Of a stretch of 27,364 bases of DNA, positions 1-7,310 are shown in pieces. The position numbers and the translations under genes were made by a program. Each line of letters starts with the position of its first letter. The stretch's first letter is position 1. Under the pieces are notes generated by a model. That model did no database searches, had not been told where the DNA came from, and saw only the letters and a list, made by a program, of their open reading frames with translations. Source of the stretch: Rhodocollybia butyracea. Its lineage: Eukaryota > Basidiomycota > Agaricomycetes > Agaricales > Omphalotaceae. The stretch is taken from assembly GCA_015501585.1 (NCBI GenBank), contig JADNRY010000761.1, positions 1-27,364 of the forward strand, read 5' to 3'.

Positions 1-1
1 T

Positions 2-304
2 GGGAAGACCCTGCCTGGTGAGTCCCGCTTATACCGAATCCTGGTATCAGAAAGTGCCTATCTAATCTGGAAAATGAGAAACAAAAGGGTCATAAATGGG
101 GAAACTCCCCCATCAAAACGAGAAATCGAAAACAGATGGCGTCGAACACTGGAAAGCCGATACCAGCTGGACACCCTCCTCACATCAAGCAAATTCGGCC
201 GGCGGAAACTATCCAAAGGCGTAATGAGATCAACTTGGACACACATAGTCCGAGAAGATCTTAGTCCTGACCAAATCTTACTGGGCCAGGCCCGGGGTTT
301 TTAG
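2..304 (+). CDS. C-terminal end of a LINE-type reverse transcriptase/RNase H polyprotein (5'-partial)
   Basis: The frame is open from the left edge of the window to a TAG stop, giving about 100 residues. It contains ESAYLIWKMRNKRVI, then an NRWRRTLESRY segment and a basic KFGRRKLSKGV stretch. I recognise this as the tail that follows the RNase H domain in non-LTR retrotransposon polyproteins of mushroom-forming fungi, where ESA-(Y/H)-LIWK-RC-ERVI is recurrent. In the full protein, reverse transcriptase and RNase H copy element RNA into the chromosome; those domains lie outside the window. A non-coding stretch and a long A-run follow, as expected for the 3' end of a LINE. The visible part has no internal stop. 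Family assignment is from memory of the motif, not from a search. Confidence 0.7.
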   Translation, partial: GKTLPGESRLYRILVSESAYLIWKMRNKRVINGETPPSKREIENRWRRTLESRYQLDTLLTSSKFGRRKLSKGVMRSTWTHIVREDLSPDQILLGQARGF

Positions 305-627
305 TGGGTGTAAACGGGCAGGCACAAGGGCGGCGGGGGTTTATGCAAGGTAGATGGAATTATGATTTATTTTACTAACAAAAAACAGGAGAGCGGTTAG
401 AAGGAGAAAGCCTGCCCGGAGTCCCACACACCGCCTACCTGGCGAGTGCGTAACGCATTCCCTCGGGTGGTTAAAATCTTAAAAAGTCGCTCGGTCCCGT
501 ACCCTGCAAGCTTAACGGCCGGAGAGGGGACGACAATGTGAGTCCACTCGATGGTGCCAAGAGACTAGAGCGACGAGAGTTGCTGGTTTCAGGCAACGTT
601 CCACGAAAAAAAAAAAAAAAAAAAAAA
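305..627 (+). mobile_element. 3' UTR and poly(A) tail of the LINE element
   Basis: About 300 non-coding bases follow the ORF stop and end in a pure run of 22 A at 606-627. The order ORF, short UTR, A-run is the signature of a LINE copied by target-primed reverse transcription, and places the element's 3' boundary at 627. The 5' end and its target-site duplication lie outside the window. Confidence 0.6.
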
Positions 628-939
628 GTTATGGCCATCCATGCCCTTGAAATCCTCTTCGGTGGGCATGGCCCAATAGATTGCTGTGTCATTGTCTGGG
701 CCGGGGAAACAAATGAGAGGATAGCTTGGTTCCTCGGCAATATACAGCTGTGCATTAAGGAGGACACCATGTTTGCCGTAGTGTAACTGCCGCCGCAATC
801 GAACAGGCTGAGGGTTAGAGGGAGAAACCAGAATCATGGGAGGAAAGGTCTTCATATTTGGAGAGGTCATGAAGATCCTGTCATGGACATCAGGATAACA
901 AACGCCAACAAGCCTGTCATGGGATTTAAGAATGGGAGA
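628..939 (-). pseudogene. Protein-like exon cut off by the LINE insertion, unknown function
   Basis: On the minus strand this stretch reads as about 100 residues without a stop, starting after a convincing 3' splice site at 940-942 (CAG preceded by a CTAAC branch-point-like motif). It includes LVGVCYPDVHDRIFMTSPNM, PMILVSPSNPQPVRLRRQ and YPLICFPGPDNDTAIYWAMP. The composition is protein-like and unlike the surrounding junk. Reading ends at 628, exactly where the poly(A) run begins, so the LINE seems to have landed inside it in opposite orientation. A possible donor lies near 997 (GTAAGG on the minus strand), but no upstream exon stays open for long. I do not recognise the family. It could be a host gene or part of another transposon. 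Confidence 0.45.
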
Positions 940-942
940 CTG

Positions 943-1851
943 TTAGTTACGATACTGTCAGAAATGCGTCGGAGCTGTAAAGATTTGCCTTACCATTAGC
1001 ACAGAGTGAATGATCCAACAAGTTTACTGCCCAAGAAGGAATGCTGGAGTATACCAGTGTGCACCGAAAACCTAACACAAAATGACCCACCAAAAATCAG
1101 AGTATCGATAAGCCAGTACGCCACACAGGGATGCAAAGAAAAACTTACTTTGAGAAGACAACAATAACAGTAGCAATGAAAAAAAAAAACGTAAAGTTGT
1201 TTTTTTATCAGGAAGAGCTCTAGTCAACGTACAGTTGGCGAGAGTTGTACAGAAGAATAATCAGCGTAAAAAGCTGATTATTCTGAGCTTTTGGTTCAGT
1301 GGCGGCGTAAAACTGCGCACTGAGATGTTTGAAGGGGTCAGAAAGGCGGAAGGAGTGTCAAAAAAAGGAGGAGCGAAGTCGGTGGGATGGGGGGGAAAAG
1401 GAAACGATGGTGGTTGAGTCAGATGGCGAACTTGGAAGTTTAAAAGAAAAGCGGTCAGGCGCTAATCATACACGCAAGTCTGAAGACCCCAGGCGCTAAT
1501 CTATTCCCCTCCAACGACTCCCACCACCTTCCCCTCCCCATTTGACTTTGCATTCGCGCTCCTGGTGGCCATCAAATTTACTTCGATGACTCCCTTTGTC
1601 TTTGCCCAATATGAACTTTATGTCTGTATTGGCACATTTGTTATGACCCATACCCCAAACTATAAGCATATACACATCTTTTTCTATTATTATTAACCAA
1701 CTACTACTACTATCATTAAGATTTCTACTTATCATATACATTTTACATTCATTACTCATTTTCTCTACATTATTTGGCATAATGCTGCACACATGAACAT
1801 ACTGTTAATCAACTTCGGTTCCACTAGAATAATTGAACATCAGTCACTGCA
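943..1851. other. Stretch without a recognised gene
   Basis: It may hold the upstream part of the minus-strand exon at 628-939. Otherwise it has simple-sequence patches: short A- and T-runs near 1180-1207, a C-rich tract near 1505-1545, and ATT/ACT triplet-like sequence near 1685-1720. The ORFs here are short and of low-complexity composition. Confidence 0.5.
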
Positions 1852-1861
1852 TGTAACACCA

Positions 1862-1985
1862 TGACATCATTCTACTGCTCTGCAGTTCTGACATCATTTT
1901 ACTGCTCCACAGTCATGATGTCATCTTACTGCTCCGCAGTTATGACATCATTCCAGTGCTCCACAGTTATGATGTCATTCCGCAG
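1862..1985 (+). repeat. 27-bp tandem repeat, about 4.5 copies
   Basis: Copies start at 1862, 1889, 1916, 1943 and 1970 (the last partial) with an exact 27-bp period and no indels. Each starts TGACATCAT or TGATGTCAT and continues with TACTGCTC-YRCAG-type sequence. The two starts are near reverse complements (TGACATCA versus TGATGTCA), so the cyclic-AMP-response-like half sites alternate in orientation in copies 3 to 5. The array lies 30-160 bp upstream of a TATA-like box, as an enhancer would. Confidence 0.85.
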
Positions 1986-2128
1986 CATTTCCTAAATAAT
2001 ACATACTTGACAGTATATAAGGAGGCTAGATTTACCAATGTATGGTAGACGTATTATTTTTCTTAAATCCAAACCCCCACTTGTTTGCTGTTATCACTTG
2101 TGTGAATCACCAGACCAACTCATTGCAT

Positions 2129-2475
2129 CTTGTTGAGCTATCTCCAAGCTACAATACATATTGATACATCTTGTTGAGCTAACTCCAAGTTGTATCCACT
2201 AACATTCACCTGTTGAGCTATCTCCTAGTGAATACTTCTTTAATTGCCACTTGTTGAGCTATCTCCGAGTTGCAACTTCCTATTACTTGTTGAGCTATCT
2301 CTGAGTATTAGACATCACACTCACTACGACTTGTTGAGCTATCTCCAAGTATTAGACACCACACTCACTACTACTTGTCGAGCCATCTCCGAGTATTAGT
2401 TCTGATTCATATTACTGCTTGTCGAGCCATCTCTGAGGGTAATCTTATTATTATTTGTCGAGCTATCTCCTCTGT
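2129..2475 (+). repeat. Nine spaced copies of a conserved stem-loop
   Basis: A motif of about 22 bases recurs at roughly 2129, 2170, 2209, 2250, 2286, 2330, 2374, 2418 and 2454, about every 40 bp. Outer arms ACTTG...CAAGT flank inner arms GAG...CTC around a CTAT, CTAA or CCAT loop, with a TT or TC bulge. Arm changes mostly keep pairing as RNA: CAAGT becomes CGAGT or TGAGT, giving G-U pairs with ACTTG. The spacers between copies are not conserved. The last copies are the most degraded. Confidence 0.8.
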
Positions 2476-2505
2476 GAGTTTTGTATTACAAACTAGTTAC
2501 TAATT

Positions 2506-2890
2506 TTACTTGAGCTTAGTTGTTTGAGTATATATTTTTTGCCTAGCGGTTTCATCAAATGGGAAAGCTTGCTCTATAATCTCCATTAATTTCTCTTATC
2601 ATTGTTACCACCGAGTTACGTACTGTGAAGGTTTGGACGAGACTATTGATTGAGTCATAACAGCGTTTCTGTGGCTGAGCTATATGCCTAGCCCAGTTCA
2701 GCTCAGGCAGCCGTAGAGTTTCGGAGGTTTTGAACATATGTTTTTTGCTCTTCGTCTTCTGTCTGAATACTGAAGGTTCTCCTGGTCCCTTGTTCCATCA
2801 CCACATTCTGTGAAGCCTTTAGAAGGACACTGATAACCCTCAGGGGAGCCTTTACAAAGGCCAGCAATAAGGCTTTGACCTCTCTATTTG
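2506..2890 (-). pseudogene. Decayed coding fragment of unknown function
   Basis: On the minus strand a protein-like reading can be followed for about 125 residues with at least two frame changes. From upstream it contains KAPLRVISVLLKASQNVV, then TEDEEQKTYVQNLRNSTAA, then after a frame change ELNWARHIAQPQKRCYDSIN and VVTMIREINGDYRAS, and after another PFDETARQKIYTQTTKLK before a TAA at 2506-2508. The stop is only 16 bases from the putative LTR end at 2490. I do not recognise the family. It may be a transposon protein or the end of a host gene next to which the LTR inserted. No start codon is proposed. Confidence 0.35.
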
Positions 2891-2971
2891 GGTGTTGCCG
2901 GCTCTCTATGGCTCAGGCGGCAGCCCGGCAAGGTTGATAGATTAGATTGCTACCATATAGGGAAAAGAAAA

Positions 2972-3195
2972 AATGATGTGGGCTAGATAGGCGCCTAAAA
3001 TCGAGGGAAAATCGTAAAAAATGCCGAAAATATTCTAGGTGGCATGCGGGGGGCGGGGCGCATGAGCAGGGGCGTGGGAAACAACTCAGGAAGATGATTT
3101 TAGCTAGCTAGGTGCCTAAAATCGTAAAAAATGCGGAATATATTCTAGGTGGCTTGCGGGGGGGCGGGGCGCATGAGTGGGAGCGTGGGAAACCA
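2972..3195. repeat. Imperfect tandem duplication of about 110 bp
   Basis: Two adjacent copies, about 2972-3090 and 3091-3195, share GCCTAAAATCG (GCGCC in one, GTGCC in the other just before), TAAAAAATGC, ATTCTAGGTGGC, a G-run followed by CGGGGCGCATGAG, and GCGTGGGAAAC in the same order. Copy 1 has an extra AGGGAAAATCG. They are diverged by substitutions and small indels. AT-rich and G-rich blocks alternate within each unit. No coding potential is seen. Confidence 0.75.
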
Positions 3196-3685
3196 CGTGT
3201 AAATGCACCTGTAAATCGAAAAAAATACCGCAAAAATACAGGAAAAATGCCGGAAAATTGATGGAAAAATGCTCAAAAAGTCGGAGGGTGTGGATAAGGT
3301 AAGATTCACTATTTGACAGAGAGAAGTAAGAAAGGAAATGGGTTTAATAGTAAAAGGAATATTTAAACCCATTTCCAAGTATCACTATAAATGAAGGATG
3401 AAGGAGAGATATATCATTCTTTTGAATGAGTGTTTTTGCCAATGAAATTGGCGCCAGTTAAGGGCAGGTGTCAGTGTAATCTCGGTGGTGGGCAGAGGTG
3501 CACTGAAAACCATGAAACCAATTCCAGTACACAAGGTAAATTGAGTCTCGTAAGGAAACGATTTGGAGGAGACCCAAACATACCAAGGAGAGCATGGCTC
3601 CAAGAGTGAAACTCACTGAAGGGACGAAACCAAATTGTAACCACTGTACTTGGCCCAAAACCCCAAAAGAGCCATGAAGAGGAAT
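3196..3685. other. Stretch between the tandem duplication and the recombinase pseudogene
   Basis: The first 100 bases are A-rich with repeated AAAAATGC/AAAATAC words. After that, two short overlapping minus-strand ORFs (3385-3603, 3458-3658) follow the recombinase stop but have no recognisable motif. They are most likely 3' non-coding remains of the same element. Confidence 0.4.
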
Positions 3686-5246
3686 TTATTCAAAGTTTAA
3701 TATTACATTGTCAGAGTTCAAACCATTCCGAGTTGTAAATTCTTTAATACATGAGGCCCAGGCAGGAGTGATGGCAGTTGGAAGTACTTGCTCAAGGCGG
3801 CGCCAGTAGATTAAAAAGCATAAGGATGTCCATCCGCCAGGTTTTATGATTATCTCTAGTGGAACACCATCTAATAGCAGCTTGAGAGAGCCGCCAATAT
3901 GATAGCTGTGACCAAACACATACTCTAAACTGTTGCTCTTGAATAGCAGAGATGTAAAAGTGAGGAAATGATGTTTGAGTAAAGGCAACCAAGTACCAAT
4001 CTCATGTCGATATGAGAATAAAGGAGTGGTGTCTAATGGAGAGTGGTTGATACGCGAGTGATTTTCAAAGGCCCATACAGGGCAAAAATCATCGTGAGTC
4101 TCTGTAAGTACACATTCTGCACCAAGAACCCCTGTAGTCTTGGTGAAAACAATGTGGAATGTGATTACTCAATGACCATTTAGGGATGTATGAGAGATTC
4201 GGGTAGAGCATGTGGTATATGTTTCGAGTGTGAATTTAGGCAAAGAAATTATCAGGAGTTCTCCGAGGCGTCTACACCCCCAGAACACTGCAAGTGCTGC
4301 TGCCCAAATTGCTGCATGCATGGGAAGAGAGAGGTTGAGGGATTTCCGTAGGACCACAAAGTGCTTTCCTGTGATTGGACCACGGGGAGCATGTTTGAAA
4401 ATGGCACCTTTTTTTATCAGCCAATTTTGTTAAAGCAGGGAGCCAACCTTCTTTCCCATGCCATTCAGCATTGTTATAGATGTGCCAGAGCCGCAGGCCA
4501 TTAAGCCAATTACGAATCATTTTCCCTGTGCCCGAGCCAATGTAATTAGCAACGAAGGCTTCCAGTAAGGTGGATGAAGCGGGCATCTGTGATGATTCGG
4601 AAATTCCTTCCACGTCACAGAACTGGTTGAAACGGAGTAGACCGGCACCATAGGCTTGCCAGGTATCATCTACTGTGGAGGAGAGCAGGCCTTCGTACAT
4701 GAGAGCCTGCAAGCGAGGTGACACCTCTGCATCGTGCTTGATCTGTGCTTCAAGGGAGTATGGTGTAGTCCAGAGGAGGATGCATTGATCTGCAGGGACG
4801 TGAGGTCTAAATGGGCTAACTGCAATTTTGTTCCCAAAGGCAGGGCGCTGTGCCATTTTTGGAGGTAAAGATAAGGCAGCTGCACGGCGGATATCCATCA
4901 ATGATGACTGCGTTGAACTTGTGGGTAATAAGGAAGATATATGGGTGTTGAATATAGGTAAATTGGTATCTACGGGAGGGGTGATATGCCCCATAGATTC
5001 ATAAGATAGTACATTGCGGTCAATCATAGAAGGTAAAGGTGACTGGGTAACTGAGGAACGAGAAGAGGAAAAAGTTTTGGGAACTGTCTGGCATGGAGGA
5101 TGTTGTTCCCAAGGGAAGAGAACATCCCAGTCAGTACCCGCGGCCTCGCTTGATGCCAGGATGAAGGAAAAGGCATCATCCATCACCAAAAGGCTTGACA
5201 GAGCGTAACTCTCCTTCACGGAAAGTCGAAAAGAAAGGTTTGCCAT
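3686..5246 (-). pseudogene. Crypton-like tyrosine recombinase, inactivated
   Basis: Read on the minus strand, this is a tyrosine recombinase of about 500 residues of the kind abundant in mushroom genomes, where it cuts and rejoins DNA to move its element. A likely start is the ATG at 5183 (MDDAFSFILASS). A core-binding domain follows (YGAGLLRFNQFCDVEGISES, LLEAFVANYIGSGTGKMIRN, WLNGLRLWH). The frame then shifts by one base in a 7-T run at 4409-4415. The catalytic domain has the box-I arginine (AVFWGCRRLGELL), a candidate lysine (FTKTTG), the histidine of HxxR in GHSYHIGG, and GGWTSLCFLIYWRR with the tyrosine. Damage: a TGA at 4169-4171, and the HxxR arginine is His (codon 3899-3901, CAT). Both changes fit CpG decay of CGA and CGT codons. 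The frameshift alone might be a sequence error; the two substitutions are not easily explained that way. Confidence 0.8.
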
Positions 5247-5454
5247 TGGCGAAGGTGACTATACCAGGTGGGTGATCATGAAGCTTGTGCGGAGCACAGC
5301 AAGTGACACATGATATCACAAAAGAGGAACCGGTGGTGCGCAATGCACGAGATCCAAGCAATACTTCTGGTTTGTATGACCCTGGTGAGTCACACTGCCA
5401 GCACCTGGGTATATGTCTGCCGAAAAAGGGATAGAGAAATATCATATATTTCAA
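5176..5454 (-). other. Upstream cysteine-rich reading frame of the recombinase element
   Basis: In a different minus-strand frame just upstream of, and overlapping, the recombinase start lies a protein-like segment with RCWQCDSPG, then SCVTCCAPHKLHDHPPG and KPFFSTFREGEL. The CxxC...CxxCC...H spacing suggests a small zinc-binding fold. It may be a separate N-terminal reading frame of the same element, or part of one protein if a frame error lies between 5183 and 5246. Function is not known to me. Confidence 0.35.
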
Positions 5455-5796
5455 ACCCTATTTCGGTTCATATCTCCTAAGGAAAATTACATATATTTCT
5501 CCGGTAATATATGCAGAAAAAGATCATATATTACGCTCCCTATCTCCGCTGAAATATATGTTGTAAATACTCATATTATACTGTAGTTACATCTCTTAAA
5601 TTTCCTCCAAGAAAGAAGTGATATTGCAGCCAATATTTCTGCCGGATCAGGTTATCTTTTTTCGGCTCCAATCGCTGCCGAAATATATATGATATTTCCT
5701 GGGAAAAAGGTTCCATATTTCAATATCTATCTCCTTTGAAATATGTTTTATATTTCGGCCGCGAAAAGCAACGGGCAATGAGTGGGCATTGAATGG
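5455..5796. other. AT-rich block with repeated AAATAT/CCGAAA words upstream of the recombinase
   Basis: Between about 5455 and 5760 variants of ATATATTTC and its complement GAAATATAT recur in both orientations, often joined to CGG or CCG: TATTTCGG near 5460, CCGAAATATATA near 5680 and ATATTTCGGCC near 5755. No ORF of note is present. The block lies directly upstream of the recombinase gene and could hold its promoter or terminal binding sites. This is inferred from position only. Confidence 0.4.
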
Positions 5797-6049
5797 TGTA
5801 ACACCTCCGCCTCTCCATAATCACCACTGACCGTATCCGGCGATATGGTCATCCTAGACACCACCGATAGACCAAATGGTCTATCTTATCTTTCTATTTA
5901 TTATTAATTATATAATAAAACTGTTACTATAAGTATCGTACGATTACTTAAGAGTCTAGTTAGTCTTTTACACCGTCGTACACACAATAGTATCCTATTT
6001 GTTGTGTTCACTGGTGTCCTTAAGGACTTTGCCCATAGGGCGTGTTATA
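5797..6049 (+). repeat. 5' LTR, part shared with the 3' LTR
   Basis: It aligns without indels to 8901-9153 with 13 differences by eye (about 95% identity). It contains perfect inverted repeats GATAGACC/GGTCTATC (5866-5885) and GTCCTTAAGGAC (6016-6027). Beyond 6049 the two repeats are unrelated. The region 6050-6218 before the gag start continues with hairpins (TTTTTTG/CAAAAAA 6051-6069; GTTATAC/GTATAAC 6121-6140) and probably holds the rest of the LTR and the primer site, whose exact limits I cannot place. Confidence 0.8.
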
Positions 6050-6218
6050 CTTTTTTGAACATCAAAAAATTACTATTGTGTGAATAACACAAAGCTATTA
6101 GTTAAAACAAGCTAAAAACAGTTATACTACCAAGTATAACAATCATTATTCCAACTCGCTTCACAAGCTATACAAACCCGCTCCATTTTTCCTTCTCGCT
6201 ATATCATTTGCTGTCCCC

Positions 6219-7310
6219 ATGACCTCTCGAAATCAATCAGGGAAGTCACATCAGAGTGTACGCGATCGCGCACCTTCCAGTTCGTGGTGACGTGTCACCA
6301 CACTCAATCTATTCAGTCGCATCAGCGACTCATTCTGTACATGCGTCTGAAGGACGGCACTTACAGGCAGGACAAAAGTCCACCTAATGAACAGTCTATG
6401 ACTATTCGTAAGAAACAGCCAACCCGAGAGGGTTTAAGTGAGATTTCTTCTGCGCTACGAGATGTAGCGGCATCACTCGACAAGAGTACACAAGTACTCA
6501 ATCGTATTCTCAATATAACTGAGAAATGGGATGCATCTAGCATCCGATCTGATGAAGAAAGATCTTCTTCATCAAGAAACAGCAATAGAATCACTATTGC
6601 TGCACCCACACCGAGACGGCCTGCCGTCACACCGCCGGTATTGCACAATGCAGCAACATCTTTCCTACCGAGGCAAACAACTCGGTACGCCAATGGCGTG
6701 AGACTGTGCCCAAGGCACCGTCAGTCCAACAATCACTGTTGGACGAACAGTATTCACAAGGGATGACCAAGTCACCCCGTCATGTTCCTGTATTCCGACA
6801 GGAATACCACCAGTGTCAGTAACTATACCGACACCCATCTACACATCCCGCATGAGACAGAGTCCCAATGCGGAGGCAGCGTCTCTGACACTGCGAGGTC
6901 CCAGGCCATTACCGGTGACCAAATCTTGCTCACCACAAAGCGCGGTGAACATTAAAAGTGAACCGAAGTTACCTCGTAACTTCAATCAGGTAGTAGCGAT
7001 ACCACCACAGGAAAGTACAATGTACTTCCCTACTGCAAGGGCGCCAATGGTACCCAATATTATTACACCTCCAGTAGTTGTACCAAACACTACTGGAAAT
7101 CATTCCAGTATGGGACCGCAACACGGTACCCTTCCGGTAGTTCCTACTACCATATCCATCGCCCCGGCGACACAAAGTGTTGCCCCTCCGGTAGTACACA
7201 CTACCGTAAGACTGCCCAAATTGCCGCCAGCAATGCGCCAGAGCCAAGTTCAATGCCAGTACCAACGGTATTGGCCAAGTTGCAACCACAGCCGCTTCCG
7301 TTGGGAGTAG
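6219..7310 (+). pseudogene. 5' half of gag, broken by frameshifts
   Basis: An ATG at 6219 opens a serine- and arginine-rich start (MTSRNQSGKSHQSVRDRAPS) that stops at 6288. Protein-like reading then continues in another frame to about 6690 (SALRDVAASLDKSTQVLNRI, a probable coiled coil), changes again (VRQWRETVPKAPSVQQSLLD), and again from about 6813 to 7240 as a proline-rich linker (KLPRNFNQVVAIPPQE, VAPPVVHTTVRLPKLPPAM). It joins the intact 3' half near 7240-7260. At least four single-base frame changes are needed. They could be decay, sequencing error or, less likely, recoding. The order short basic start, coiled coil, disordered linker, capsid-like domain is normal for fungal Gag proteins. 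Confidence 0.6.

Larger units (their letters stand above)
1852..2490 (+). mobile_element. LTR-like block, probably a solo LTR
   Basis: It starts TGTAACACC, the same first nine bases as the 5' LTR at 5797, and a matching TTACA end lies at 2486-2490, giving TGTAA...TTACA inverted termini over 639 bp. Inside are a promoter-like TATATAAGG at 2014-2022, a 27-bp tandem repeat upstream of it and an array of short stem-loops downstream, a layout that fits U3 followed by R/U5. The 5-bp flanks (ctgca and aacta) do not match, and no primer-binding site or second copy is visible. The boundaries are therefore inferred; a solo LTR or a remnant fits best. Confidence 0.45.

Noticed and set aside
1496..1792. 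A minus-strand ORF of 98 codons
   Set aside because: Low-complexity composition over triplet-like and C-rich sequence; no motif or splice context.
2129..2475. A CRISPR array
   Set aside because: Regular repeat and spacer spacing looks similar, but repeats are only about 22 bp and degenerate, spacers are of uneven length, and the context is a eukaryotic LTR.
3385..3658. Two short minus-strand ORFs as a second recombinase-element gene
   Set aside because: They overlap each other, have no recognisable motif and lie after the recombinase stop; more likely 3' non-coding sequence.
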